Below are positions 54,202 to 62,923 of a stretch of DNA of 64,000 nucleotides, in pieces. The notes beneath the pieces are model-generated. The model was not told the DNA's origin. It searched no databases and was given only the letters and a program-made list of their open reading frames with translations. The position numbers and the translations under genes are program-made. The stretch is from assembly GCF_003614435.1 (NCBI RefSeq), contig NZ_CP025546.1, positions 558,001-622,000 on the forward strand. Direction: 5' to 3'. The stretch's first letter is position 1. Each line of letters starts with the position of its first letter. Source of the DNA: Mycobacterium paragordonae. Its GTDB lineage: Bacteria; Actinomycetota; Actinomycetes; Mycobacteriales; Mycobacteriaceae.

Positions 54202-54981
54202 TCAATGTTGTTTGACGACCGCCCGCGGTGCCGTCCTCCAGACCTGCCGGCCGTCGCGGCACTCGCGGGGCCGGTCTAAAAGTAGGACCGAACGGCCCTC
54301 CAGCAGCACCGGATGGACCCAGTCGCCGAGTTCGACCAGATCGCCGGTAGCGGGTCGGCGATGGCAGTCGTCACGAGCATCGTCGAGGGGGATGCGTGCG
54401 TAAAGATCGTCAATCGTCGCCTCGCCGGGCAGTTCATAAAGACCGGGCAGCGTGATGAACAATCCGTCATTGCCAGACAAGAACAGCCCGACCGCGGCCA
54501 GCGCACCCAACACGCCGTCCTGGGTTCCTCCGTGTCCGGAAAGGTGAATACCCAGCCGGGCAGCGAGTTCTCGAGCGTCTCGAGTGCACAGCACTTCACG
54601 TTTTGCCCGCTGACCGAATTCCACCAGCGCCGCGACATCGTCGACGCGACTTGGGACAGCCACGACGAGCCCTGGGTCGGCGGCGGGCGGGCAGACTCGT
54701 TCCAGAAAACGCCCGGCCAGCTCGATGACGTCGTTCAGCACCGACGCCGGGTCGTACGAGGCGCTTCGCCACATCAGGCAGGCACTGGAATTGTGGCTGG
54801 TGTAGGGAATTCGATCGTCCACCAGCAACTGGTGGCGGGTGGCACCGGCCGCGGTGCCCAGCAAGGCCGCGGTGAGCTCTTGCAGCAGTGCCCGCGCCCG
54901 GCGGCCGGTGCCCGGGCTGCGCAGATCGTCAGTGTCGTCTATGCCGATCAACAAATCGACGCCGGCCAGCGCGCGACTCAT
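54202..54981 (-). CDS. IDDTD-motif protein related to the TiaS N-terminal domain, 259 aa
   Basis: The N-terminus VDLLIGIDDTDDLRSPGTGRRARAL matches the signature of the TiaS/DUF1743 family (archaeal tRNA-Ile2 agmatinylcytidine synthetase), but the later zinc-ribbon and OB parts are absent. Other clear segments are QLLVDDRIPYTSHNSSACL and the glycine-rich GIHLSGHGGTQDGVLGALAAVGL. A role in bacteria is not known to me; neighbours suggest a link to molybdenum use. The ATG at 54981 overlaps the lipoprotein stop (ATGA) and fixes the start; a frame reaching 55017 is rejected. Confidence 0.75.
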   Translation of the reverse strand: MSRALAGVDLLIGIDDTDDLRSPGTGRRARALLQELTAALLGTAAGATRHQLLVDDRIPYTSHNSSACLMWRSASYDPASVLNDVIELAGRFLERVCPPAADPGLVVAVPSRVDDVAALVEFGQRAKREVLCTRDARELAARLGIHLSGHGGTQDGVLGALAAVGLFLSGNDGLFITLPGLYELPGEATIDDLYARIPLDDARDDCHRRPATGDLVELGDWVHPVLLEGRSVLLLDRPRECRDGRQVWRTAPRAVVKQH

Positions 54982-55427
54982 GAAATGGCCACCAGGACAA
55001 CGACATCCCGGACCCACCGATCGCGAGGCAATCTAGGTCCGACGAGCTTGAGCGTGTTTCGCTTGGTGCGATTGAGGATGACATCGTCGGCGAGCTCCTG
55101 GGCACTCAATATCTGGGCGGGGTCGCGTCCTTCTACCCGGAGCCGGTCCACGTGCGCTACACCCGCGGCGCCGAGAATCGAGCGCACGCTGGGGCCTCGT
55201 TGAACCTGTGCGCCGTGCGACTGAGGTGTCTGGACGTCGACCTGGGGAAGGTCCCGCAACTGCTGCATGTTGAAACGCCGCAGCACCCGATCGTCTTGCT
55301 TGACCACCAGCGGTCCCGCTGTGTCCGGCATTGCGACGCACCCAGAGCCGCCGGCGGCGACCAGCATCATCGCCGAGATCGCCGCCAGGTGCTGACGCCC
55401 ACACCGTGCGGTGTATGAATATCGCAT
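54978..55427 (-). CDS. exported molybdopterin-oxidoreductase-fold protein, 149 aa
   Basis: The N-terminus has Arg residues followed by a hydrophobic stretch (LAAISAMMLVAAGGSGC); Cys30 may be lipidated, though Gly at position -3 makes the lipobox weak. The mature part, VLRRFNMQQLRDLPQVDVQTP to GPSVRSILGAAGVAHVDRLRVEG and DRWVRDVVVLVAIS, resembles a short version of the sulfite-oxidase molybdopterin fold (PF00174-like), but the Mo-ligand Cys is absent. It may sense or bind a cofactor rather than catalyse. It starts the trio that ends with the Mop-domain protein. Its start is only 11 bp from the proposed divergent start at 55439. Confidence 0.65.
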   Translation of the reverse strand: MRYSYTARCGRQHLAAISAMMLVAAGGSGCVAMPDTAGPLVVKQDDRVLRRFNMQQLRDLPQVDVQTPQSHGAQVQRGPSVRSILGAAGVAHVDRLRVEGRDPAQILSAQELADDVILNRTKRNTLKLVGPRLPRDRWVRDVVVLVAIS

Positions 55428-55492
55428 ATGCGGAGAATATGACTCATCCGATCCGCAAATCAGGACTACTGGGGCGTATTGTTCCGCATATG
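55423..55492. promoter_or_regulatory. repeated CGCATATG elements in the divergent spacer
   Basis: CGCATATGCG (55423-55432, perfect palindrome) and CGCATATG (55485-55492) lie between the minus-strand lipoprotein gene and the plus-strand membrane protein gene. They may be operators shared by the two divergent units. They also overlap possible start codons, so the starts of both genes here are tentative. Confidence 0.35.
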
Positions 55493-56038
55493 GTCCTGCC
55501 GCACAGCGCGCCCTCCGGCGCTGCGATGTCGGATGCCGAGACGTTTCTGCGGTTTACGTCTGCTCGGGAACTGGCATTTCCGCTGCTCGCGGTGGTTGGC
55601 ATCGTCGGTTATGCGGACGTCCGGATCCCCATGGGGTTACCGGGACACCGCGGCCTGATCTGGCTGACCCTGTTGGTGGCGGTCTGCTTGACCAGCCGGC
55701 GGCGTTCGGCTGTGCTGGCGGTGGGTGCCACGGCGACGATCGCGACGATGTTTGCGGCCAGTCCGGCCGGTGCAGGAAGCGTGCGTTACGTGGCTGCCGC
55801 GGCCCTGCTGTACACGATTTGTGCTGTACCGATGGCGCGGCGACATCGATGGGTGGTCGCGCTGGCTGCGGCGCCGGTGCACCTTGTGTCGCTTGCCAAT
55901 TCGATGCCGGCCTTGATCGGCACCGAGTCATGGGGTGAGAAGGTGTTGTTCCACTTGGGTTTTGGCCTGGCGGCGGGCGTCCTCGCGTGGGTGATCGCTG
56001 CCGTGGTGAGAGGCGTGGACAAGGGGAAGTGCTCATGA
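55439..56038 (+). CDS. integral membrane protein upstream of and coupled to a PE gene, 199 aa or shorter
   Basis: About six hydrophobic segments (ELAFPLLAVVGIVGYADV, GLIWLTLLVAVCLTS, VLAVGATATIATMFAAS, YVAAAALLYTICAVPMA, WVVALAAAPVHLVSLA, LGFGLAAGVLAWVIAAVV). No family is recognised. The ATG at 55439 has CGGAGA just upstream; an ATG at 55526 (MSDAETFLRF, 170 aa) would leave more room for the divergent promoter and is a real alternative. The stop overlaps the PE start codon (ATGA), so the PE protein is translated from the same message. Confidence 0.7.
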   Translation: MTHPIRKSGLLGRIVPHMVLPHSAPSGAAMSDAETFLRFTSARELAFPLLAVVGIVGYADVRIPMGLPGHRGLIWLTLLVAVCLTSRRRSAVLAVGATATIATMFAASPAGAGSVRYVAAAALLYTICAVPMARRHRWVVALAAAPVHLVSLANSMPALIGTESWGEKVLFHLGFGLAAGVLAWVIAAVVRGVDKGKCS

Positions 56039-56343
56039 CCTTGAGAATTGTTCCCGAAGGTCTCGCGATGACCAGTGCGGCCGTCGAGGCGATCGCTGCC
56101 CGGCTGGCTGCCGCACATGCGGCTGCCGCCCCAGTGATCTCGGTGGTGTTGCCTCCTGCAGTAGATCCGGTCTCGGTACAGGCCGCGCTGAACTTCAGCG
56201 AGGAAGGCACCCAGCACGAAGCGGCGGTCGCCGCAGGTCTCGAGGTGTTGGGTCGAGCCGCTGCCGGGGTGACCGCCGCAGCAACGAGTTATGTCCTGGG
56301 AGATACAACGGCGGCAGCGACGTACCTGGGCGCGGGCGGCTGA
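56035..56343 (+). CDS. PE family protein (PE5-like), 102 aa
   Basis: This is a short PE protein made only of the PE domain: MTLRIVPEGLAMTSAAVEAIAARL, then HAAAAPVISVVLPPAVDPVSVQAA and a tail TSYVLGDTTAAATYLGAGG. The start MTLRIVPEGLA closely resembles PE5 of the ESX-3 locus. It should pair with the PPE protein encoded 3 bp downstream as a secreted heterodimer. A GGGGAAG site lies before the ATG, and translation is coupled to the membrane protein gene. No esx or ecc genes are nearby, so it would depend on a secretion system encoded elsewhere. Confidence 0.92.
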   Translation: MTLRIVPEGLAMTSAAVEAIAARLAAAHAAAAPVISVVLPPAVDPVSVQAALNFSEEGTQHEAAVAAGLEVLGRAAAGVTAAATSYVLGDTTAAATYLGAGG

Positions 56344-56346
56344 CCA

Positions 56347-57867
56347 ATGACCTCGCCGCTCTGGATGGCCTCTCCGCCGGAGGTTCATTCAGCGCTACTC
56401 AGTACCGGTCCCGGTCTTGGCCCGCTACAGGCCGCCGCGCGGACCTGGGCTCAGTTGAGTACCGAGTATCAGTCGGCAGCCACGGAACTGGCAGCGGTGC
56501 TAGCCGGGTCTACCCAAGTGTGGCAGGGGCCAACGGCGGCGCGGTATGCCACTGCACATGAACCCTACCTGCAGTGGCTGACACTGGCCGGCGCCGTCAG
56601 CGCCGCACGGTCGGCCCGGCAGGAAGCGGCGGCAGCGGCGTACGCCACCGCAGTAGCGGCGATGCCGACGCTGGCCGAACTGGCCGCCAACCATGCCGTG
56701 CACGGAGCGTTGGTTGCGACGAATTTCTTCGGCCTCAACACAATCCCGATCGCAGTGAACGAAGCCGACTACGCGCGGATGTGGATCCAAGCCGCTACCA
56801 CGATGAGCACCTACCAAGCGACGACGGAAGCGGTCAATGCGGCTGCCGCGACCGGCGGTGGCGGCGGTGGCGGCGGCGGCGGCGGGGGAGGCGGGGGCGC
56901 TGGCAACGGATTTCAGTTGCCGACACCGGCGGAGATCTGGGCGATGATCTTCGGCGCCGACGGTGCTCGCATCGCCGGTCAGGGGCAACCCAACTGGACG
57001 CCGATGCAGTTCATACAGAACCTGCCCAACTTCATTGGCGGCAATCAGCAGGCTCTGGCTTACCTGCAGACGAATATCCCGCAATTACTGACGAATCCGG
57101 CCAATCTTCCGGCCCTCGTCAGCTACTTCCTTGCGTGGCAGACCTACCGCGTCGTCAATTGGACGTTACGGACGTTGCGCTTCCTCGTGCAGATGGCGCC
57201 TCTCCTGTTGCCCGCCTTCCTCGACCTGGCTTCGGTGAATCTGGGTGGCTTGTCCGGTTTGGCCGCCTTGGCGGCGCAGCCGATGGTGCCGCTCGCGCCG
57301 TCCCCGCCCGTCGTGGTCGCTACCCCGGCTGAACTGCCTTCGCCGGCGATGCTGTTGGCGGCGCCTGCCTTCGGGCCTACCACCAGCGCCATCTCCGTGT
57401 CCGCCGCGCCGCAGGCTGCACCGGTTTCCGCCGCTCCCGCGAATCCGCCTGCGCCGGCCGCCGGTGCTGAAGGCTTTTCGTACCTGATCGGCGGACCCGG
57501 TCCGGGTACCGGCTGGGGGATGCGGGCCCGCATTGCCGCCCCGGACACCACCCCCGATGCCGCGGTTGCTCCCGCGGCTGCGACCGTGGGAAAACTCAAC
57601 CGCGGGCGCGCCGCTCGACGCCTGCGCAACAGCCTCGGCCGAGGTTACCGCTACGAATTTCTCGACCCGAGCGAAGATGTCGACTCGGGCACTGCGAGTG
57701 AGACTGAATGCGCGCCGTCTGAAAAGGGCGCCGGTCCAATTGGATTCGTCGGGACGGCACTCAGCGCCCCCCGGCAACCGGCCGGGCTTGTCGCCTTGGC
57801 CGGTGATGAATTCGGCGGCGGCCCAGGCGCGCCAATGCTGCCAAAAACGTGGTCGTTCGACGAGTGA
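56347..57867 (+). CDS. PPE family protein, PPW subfamily (PPE4-like), 506 aa
   Basis: The PPE domain (residues 1-175) starts MTSPLWMASPPEVHSALLS with the SAAATELAAVLAG and VWQGPTAARYATAH (WxG-type) turn, resembling PPE4 of ESX-3. A run of 15 Gly codons (56854-56898) separates it from the rest. The C-terminus has IGFVGTAL and GAPMLPKTW, the GFxGT and PxxPxxW motifs of the PPW group. It is expected to form a PE/PPE pair with the protein encoded just upstream. The polyglycine tract is probably length-variable between strains. Confidence 0.92.
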   Translation: MTSPLWMASPPEVHSALLSTGPGLGPLQAAARTWAQLSTEYQSAATELAAVLAGSTQVWQGPTAARYATAHEPYLQWLTLAGAVSAARSARQEAAAAAYATAVAAMPTLAELAANHAVHGALVATNFFGLNTIPIAVNEADYARMWIQAATTMSTYQATTEAVNAAAATGGGGGGGGGGGGGGGAGNGFQLPTPAEIWAMIFGADGARIAGQGQPNWTPMQFIQNLPNFIGGNQQALAYLQTNIPQLLTNPANLPALVSYFLAWQTYRVVNWTLRTLRFLVQMAPLLLPAFLDLASVNLGGLSGLAALAAQPMVPLAPSPPVVVATPAELPSPAMLLAAPAFGPTTSAISVSAAPQAAPVSAAPANPPAPAAGAEGFSYLIGGPGPGTGWGMRARIAAPDTTPDAAVAPAAATVGKLNRGRAARRLRNSLGRGYRYEFLDPSEDVDSGTASETECAPSEKGAGPIGFVGTALSAPRQPAGLVALAGDEFGGGPGAPMLPKTWSFDE

Positions 57868-57884
57868 ATACGTGAGGGGTGTAG

Positions 57885-59870
57885 GTGAACTTTTCGGTGT
57901 TCGCGCCGGAGATCAACTCGGCGCTGATGTACTCCGGAGCCGGTTCCGGACCGATGGCGTCAGCTGCTTCGGCTTGGGATGGCCTCGCCGGCGAGCTGGA
58001 TCGTGCGGCGACCGCATTCCGGTCGATCACCGGGGCATTGGTCGGCCAGGCCTGGCAGGGTGCGGCAGCGACGGCGATGGCAGGTGCGGCGGCACCGTAC
58101 GCCGCCTGGTTGAGTGCCGCAGCGGCTCGCGCCGATGGCGCGGCCACTCAGGCTCGCGGGGTGGTCGCGGCATTCGAGACCGCTTACGCGGCGACGATTC
58201 ATCCGGTGGAGATCGCGGCCAACCGGAATGCCTTCGTGCAGTTGGTCCGATCCAATTGGCTGGGTCTCAACGCCCCGGCCATCGCCGCCGCCGAGAGTGT
58301 GTACGAACAAATGTGGGCCCAGGATGTCGCCGCGATGGTCGGCTATCACAGCGGAGTGTCTGCGGTGGCTGCGCAGCTTTCGGCTTGGCAGCGTCTGCCT
58401 GTGGCGGCGGCTCAGGCGATCGCCGCAGATGCCGGCGTGAGCCTGAACGTCGGCGGCGGCAATCGCGGCAACCTGAACCTGGGTGGCGGGAACCGCGGTG
58501 ACGGCAACACGGGAATAGGCAACACGGGGAATGGGAATCTTGGATCCGGAAATCACGGCGACGCCAATCTGGGGAGCGGCAACACCGGCAGCAACAACGT
58601 CGGCTCGGGCAACACCGGTAGCGCGAATATCGGTATGGGCAATACCGGCAACGGCAGCGTCGGCTCGGGAAACACCGGCAGCGGCAACGCCGGATCGGGC
58701 AACGTCGGCAGCGGCAATTTCGGAAGCGGGAACCGTGGCGACTCCAACATCGGCTCGGGGAATACCGGCAACGGGAACTTCGGCAATGGCAATCACGGCA
58801 GTGGCAACATCGGCAGTGGCAACTCGGGCATTGGCGGCGCCGCAGGCAACGGCAACATCGGCTTCGGAAACACAGGAAGCTTCAACTTCGGATTCGGCAA
58901 CACCGGCAACAACAACATCGGCATCGGGCTCACCGGTGACAATCAGGTCGGTATCGGCAGCCTGAACTCCGGCACCGGCAATATCGGGTTGTTCAACTCC
59001 GGCAGCAACAACATCGGCTTCTTCAACTCGGGCAGCGGAAACATCGGGTTCAGCAACTCCGGCAGCAACAATTTCGGCTTCGCCAACTCCGGTGACATCA
59101 ACACCGGCTTCTGCAACGCCGGCGATGCCAACACCGGCTTTGCGAACTCCAGCCCGCTGAATTTCGGCATGTTCAACTCTGGCGGAGGTAGCAACGCCGG
59201 GAGTTTCAACTCGGGCGTCGGGCGTAACGTCGGCGACTTCAATTCCGGGGGCGGCCAGAATGTGGGTCAATTCAACTCCGGCACCGGACTGAACTTCGGC
59301 AGCTTCAATTCAGGAGCCGGCTTCGGTGGCAACTCCGGCTTCTTTAATTCCGGCAACGTCAACACCGGCTTCGGAAATGCGGGCGACACCAACACCGGCG
59401 GGTTCAATTCCGGCAACGTCAACACCGGCTTCGCCAGCGCGGCCAACGTCAACGCGCCCAACTCGGGCTACGGCAACAGCGGCACTGGGGCGTCAGGCTT
59501 CTTCAACGCCAGCAACGGCGGTCACACATCCGGCGCTTACAACAACGTCAGCGCCGGCGGTGGCGGCGGTGGCGGTGGTGGCGGTGGCGGCGGTGGCGGC
59601 GGTGGCGGCGGGACCACCGCCGGTCTCTACAACACCAGCGGCAAGGCCGGCAACGTGGGCATCGCCAACACCGGCCTGCAAAATGTCGGCTTCCTGAATT
59701 ACGGCTTCCAGAACACCGGCTTCGGGAACTCCGGTGGCAACTCAACAGGTGACGGCAGCAGCGTGGGTATCAACAACACCGGGCTAAAGAGTTCAGGCAT
59801 CGCTAACCAGGGCGACTTCAGTTCGGGAGGCTTCAAGAACACCAGCGGCCGGCCGGGCTTCTTCCTCTGA
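57885..59870 (+). CDS. PPE-MPTR family protein, 661 aa
   Basis: The PPE domain (1-180: [44 protein letters not shown]) is followed by major polymorphic tandem repeats, NxGxGNxG units from about residue 188 to 560, and then a 19-Gly run (59556-59612) and a short repeat tail ending [15 protein letters not shown]. The MPTR group is exported by ESX-5 and shows surface or immune-related variation. The GTG start lies 17 bp after the PPE stop and has AGGGGTGTAG upstream. Expression with the PE/PPE pair is likely. Confidence 0.93.
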   Translation: MNFSVFAPEINSALMYSGAGSGPMASAASAWDGLAGELDRAATAFRSITGALVGQAWQGAAATAMAGAAAPYAAWLSAAAARADGAATQARGVVAAFETAYAATIHPVEIAANRNAFVQLVRSNWLGLNAPAIAAAESVYEQMWAQDVAAMVGYHSGVSAVAAQLSAWQRLPVAAAQAIAADAGVSLNVGGGNRGNLNLGGGNRGDGNTGIGNTGNGNLGSGNHGDANLGSGNTGSNNVGSGNTGSANIGMGNTGNGSVGSGNTGSGNAGSGNVGSGNFGSGNRGDSNIGSGNTGNGNFGNGNHGSGNIGSGNSGIGGAAGNGNIGFGNTGSFNFGFGNTGNNNIGIGLTGDNQVGIGSLNSGTGNIGLFNSGSNNIGFFNSGSGNIGFSNSGSNNFGFANSGDINTGFCNAGDANTGFANSSPLNFGMFNSGGGSNAGSFNSGVGRNVGDFNSGGGQNVGQFNSGTGLNFGSFNSGAGFGGNSGFFNSGNVNTGFGNAGDTNTGGFNSGNVNTGFASAANVNAPNSGYGNSGTGASGFFNASNGGHTSGAYNNVSAGGGGGGGGGGGGGGGGGGGTTAGLYNTSGKAGNVGIANTGLQNVGFLNYGFQNTGFGNSGGNSTGDGSSVGINNTGLKSSGIANQGDFSSGGFKNTSGRPGFFL

Positions 59871-60227
59871 TCGTCTGAACCAGCTCATCGCACTCGCGGT
59901 GGCTCGCCACTGCGGCGTCACACCTGATCAACGCATGATATTTAGGCCGTACGCCCGGCGACGCGCTCTTCAGTGTCGGTATGCCCGGGACGCCGGCTGA
60001 AATGTCGAGCGACAACATATTCAGCATTGGCCTCTGTTCACCAGGGTGAATGACCACACTTCTGCCGCCTTCGGCATTTACCGTCGCGACGATCTTGGCC
60101 ATCAGACTTTCGATTTCTGGCTCGAGGGCAACGCGTTTTTGAATTCTCTGAATATTCAGTGGTCGCCTTGGACGACGGGTAACCTCGCAGCTGCTCGGTC
60201 CATGATCGCGCCTGTCAGGAGGAGATT
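59871..60227 (+). other. 357-bp spacer before the PE-hydrolase gene
   Basis: No coding region is supported. It is AT-richer than its surroundings and contains a perfect 12-bp palindrome CTGAATATTCAG (60148-60159) plus a related half-site CATATTCAGC near 60018. This is probably the promoter and regulator region of the PE-hydrolase gene at 60228. Confidence 0.45.
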
Positions 60228-61448
60228 GTGGCGTATGTCGTTGCGACGCCCGACTTCCTGACTGCTGCCGCCGGGGATCTGGCCGCTCTGGGTTCCACAG
60301 TCACCGCGGCGGGGGCTGTGGCCGCGCACTCCACCACGTCGCTGCTGGCCGCCGCCGAAGACGAGGTGTCCACAGCCGTGGCGACGTTGTTCAGCGCGTT
60401 CGGCCGCGAATATCAGGCGGTGGCCAGGCAGACATCGCAGTACCAGGAGGGGCTGGCGCTCCGCCTGGCGACAACCGCGAATGCCTACCAGGCAACCGAA
60501 CTCGCCAACGCCGAACAAGCTATGCCCAACCCTGCGGCGGCAACCAGAATTTCCGTCCCCGGAGCCGGGCCGCTGTACCTCCCCAATTTCCTCACTCGAC
60601 TTCCGTACCTGGGGCAGTTGTTCTACGCGGACAGCATCCCCGGCTCGAGCTCGGTGTCGATCCTGCAGGGATATGACCTGATCAACCACGCCATCGGTCA
60701 GAACTGGTTTCCTGGCAGCCTCGCACAGGTCGTCAACTACCCGGCGAGCATGGGCATCCTGAGTGGCAGTCTGGCGGCTCCCGACGTCAACGACGCCGTC
60801 GCCTTCGGGGTGCGTGCACTCAACGACCAGATCGTCAACGCGGTCGTCAACGGCAACGGCTCCCCGGTGCACATCGCCGCTCTATCGGAGGGAACCCTCG
60901 TCGTCAACCGTGAGTTGGCCTACCTGGCGACCAATCCGGCTGCCGCGCCGCCGCCCGGCGCCCTGCAGTTCGCGCTGTTCGGCAGCCCGGAGCTGGGTGT
61001 GATGCGGACGTATCTGCCCGACGGGTTCACGTTGCCGATAGTGAACTACACGGTGCAGGGACTGCCCAACACCCAATACGACGTCAGCGTGGTTTTCGCC
61101 CAGTACGACGGCTGGGCCAACCCGCCGGATCGACCCTGGAACATTCCCGCAGTCGTGAACTCGCTGTTCGCGACTGCCTATCTCCACAACACGTCGTCAT
61201 TGGCATCGATGTCGAAGGTGGTCGAGTTGTCCAGCGTCGGCACCTCGCTGGGCGGGACGATCACCACGTACATGATCCCGTCGCCGACCCTGCCGATGCT
61301 GATGCCGCTGCAGCAATTAGGTGTGCCGCAGCCAATCGTCAACAATCTCAATACTTTTCTGCAACCGCTGGTGAACAGCGGCTATTCGTCTCTGGCGCCC
61401 AACGCCGGCCCGTACTTCGCGCACGGATCACTGGTCCTGGGCTGGTAG
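60228..61448 (+). CDS. PE protein with C-terminal PE-PPE serine-hydrolase domain, 406 aa
   Basis: Residues 1-95 form a PE domain (MAYVVATPDFLTAAAGDLAALG, DEVSTAVATLFSAFGREYQAV). Residues about 115-400 are an alpha/beta hydrolase of the PE-PPE type (PF08237). The nucleophile region is HIAALSEGTLVVNRELAYLATNP with Ser220; the usual first Gly of GxSxG/S is Ala here. QYDGWANPPDRP holds a likely catalytic Asp. Relatives act as esterases or lipases at the surface. The GTG has a very strong AGGAGGAG site. It overlaps the convergent LMF-like gene by 21 bp. Confidence 0.9.
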   Translation: MAYVVATPDFLTAAAGDLAALGSTVTAAGAVAAHSTTSLLAAAEDEVSTAVATLFSAFGREYQAVARQTSQYQEGLALRLATTANAYQATELANAEQAMPNPAAATRISVPGAGPLYLPNFLTRLPYLGQLFYADSIPGSSSVSILQGYDLINHAIGQNWFPGSLAQVVNYPASMGILSGSLAAPDVNDAVAFGVRALNDQIVNAVVNGNGSPVHIAALSEGTLVVNRELAYLATNPAAAPPPGALQFALFGSPELGVMRTYLPDGFTLPIVNYTVQGLPNTQYDVSVVFAQYDGWANPPDRPWNIPAVVNSLFATAYLHNTSSLASMSKVVELSSVGTSLGGTITTYMIPSPTLPMLMPLQQLGVPQPIVNNLNTFLQPLVNSGYSSLAPNAGPYFAHGSLVLGW

Positions 61449-62870
61449 CCGCCCGGGTAGCGACATCGCCGGCACGTAACTCCCGATCAATGTCCGATGC
61501 CACCAGGCGTGGTCGCGTCGCAGTTCGGCCGGTGTGGTGTACCGATACTTGTAGAGCTGTGCGCGCACGTAGCGCGGTGGCGAATCCGGGAAAGGATTCC
61601 GGCGCAACAACTTCAGAGTCGCAGGATCATTGCGCAGCAGTCGGTGCAGGAACGGCGTCATCCAGGCCAGCGCGTAGCCCGGCGAGATGGCGGCGAACCA
61701 CATCAACCAGTCAAGCCGCAGATGGTAAGGCGCGAACTGGCGCGGCAGCCGCCGCAACGCGGTGGGCTTGCCCTTGAATTCGTATTCCTGCCACACCGTC
61801 TCGTCACCGATCGTCGCATCGGCCGTGCCCTCGATCACCACCTCCTGTCGAATGCGGCTTATGCTGCCGAACGCACCGTAGGTGTTGCACAGGTGAAAGG
61901 CGTTGAAGGAAGCGTTCATTCGTTGTCCGGGCGAGAGCATGTTGCGCGCCGGCCAATAGCTCAGCCCCAGCATCAGCGCCCCGACGACGATCACCGAGAC
62001 GGCGAACCACAACGGGGGATCCGGCACGGCCGGCCTGTGCACACGCACCAACACGGCCACCGAAGCCTCGTCGACCGCGCCGAATGCCAGAAAGATCGTC
62101 AGCCAGTTCAGCCAGGCGAAGTTTCCCGAAGCCACCAGCCACAACTGGGTGACGACGATCACGGCGGCCGCGATACTGGCGACGGGTTGTGGAGCGAACA
62201 ACCCGAACGGCACCACCAACTGCGCAAAGTGGTTGCCCGCCACTTCAATTCGGTGTAATGGCCGAGGCAGGTGGTGAAAGAACCAGCTCAACGGACCGGG
62301 CATCGGCTGGGTTTCATGGTGATAGTCCAGACAACTCAGATCGCGCCAGCAGGAATCGCCGCGCATCTTTATCAGCCCCGCGCCGAACTCGACGCGAAAC
62401 AACAGCCAGCGCACCAACCACAACGTCAGCACGGGCGGCGCCACCTGCCCGTTGCCCAGGAAGATCATCAGGAATCCGGTCTCCAGCAGCAGGGACTCCC
62501 AGCCGAAGCCGTACCACGTCTGCCCAACGTTGACGATCGACAGGTACAGCACCCAGAGCGTCGCCCACATCAACACAGAAGCCCACAACGGCACCAGATC
62601 CAGGCCGCCGACCATCGCGGCCGACAAGGCCGCGCCGAACCACGCCACCGCGGCGAACAACCGGTCGGAATAGCGCAGCTGAAAGATGCTCGGAGCCCGC
62701 CAGAATGACCGCTTCGCCAGATATCCCGGCACTGGCAGCATCCCGCGCTCCCCGATCAGCGGCCGGAACTGCCGCGCCGCCGCCACGAACGCAACGAGGT
62801 AGATCGCCGCGACGCCGCGCTCCAGCACCCGTGCGCCCAACCAATATTCAGGTGCCGAAAACCAATTCAT
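61428..62870 (-). CDS. lipase maturation factor-like membrane protein (Rv0235c ortholog), 480 aa
   Basis: The polytopic membrane protein starts MNWFSAPEYWLGARVLERG with AGGAG about 10 nt upstream; M. tuberculosis Rv0235c is about 482 aa. The LMF family segments GQTWYGFGWESLLLETGFLMIFLGN, LLFRVEFGAGLIKMRGDSCW and YHHETQPMPGPLSWFFHHLP are clear, and the C-terminal domain has EYEFKGKP and LDWLMWFAA. Animal LMF1 folds secreted lipases; a role in export or folding of envelope hydrolases is plausible but unproven. Reading the frame back to 63236 would overlap aftD and is rejected. Confidence 0.88.
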   Translation of the reverse strand: MNWFSAPEYWLGARVLERGVAAIYLVAFVAAARQFRPLIGERGMLPVPGYLAKRSFWRAPSIFQLRYSDRLFAAVAWFGAALSAAMVGGLDLVPLWASVLMWATLWVLYLSIVNVGQTWYGFGWESLLLETGFLMIFLGNGQVAPPVLTLWLVRWLLFRVEFGAGLIKMRGDSCWRDLSCLDYHHETQPMPGPLSWFFHHLPRPLHRIEVAGNHFAQLVVPFGLFAPQPVASIAAAVIVVTQLWLVASGNFAWLNWLTIFLAFGAVDEASVAVLVRVHRPAVPDPPLWFAVSVIVVGALMLGLSYWPARNMLSPGQRMNASFNAFHLCNTYGAFGSISRIRQEVVIEGTADATIGDETVWQEYEFKGKPTALRRLPRQFAPYHLRLDWLMWFAAISPGYALAWMTPFLHRLLRNDPATLKLLRRNPFPDSPPRYVRAQLYKYRYTTPAELRRDHAWWHRTLIGSYVPAMSLPGRLPAQDQ

Positions 62871-62923
62871 GGCCCACAACTCCTCTGGGTATCCAGTCAA
62901 CCAGGCCGAAAACCCGCGGCCAA

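Noticed and set aside
56035..57867. Remnant of an ESX-3-like locus
   Set aside because: The PE and PPE proteins resemble PE5/PPE4, but no esx, ecc, esp or mycP gene is present on either side.
58440..59560. Regular short repeats that could be taken for a CRISPR array
   Set aside because: The repeats encode NxGxGN pentapeptides in frame within the PPE-MPTR gene. There are no unique spacers of constant length and no cas genes.
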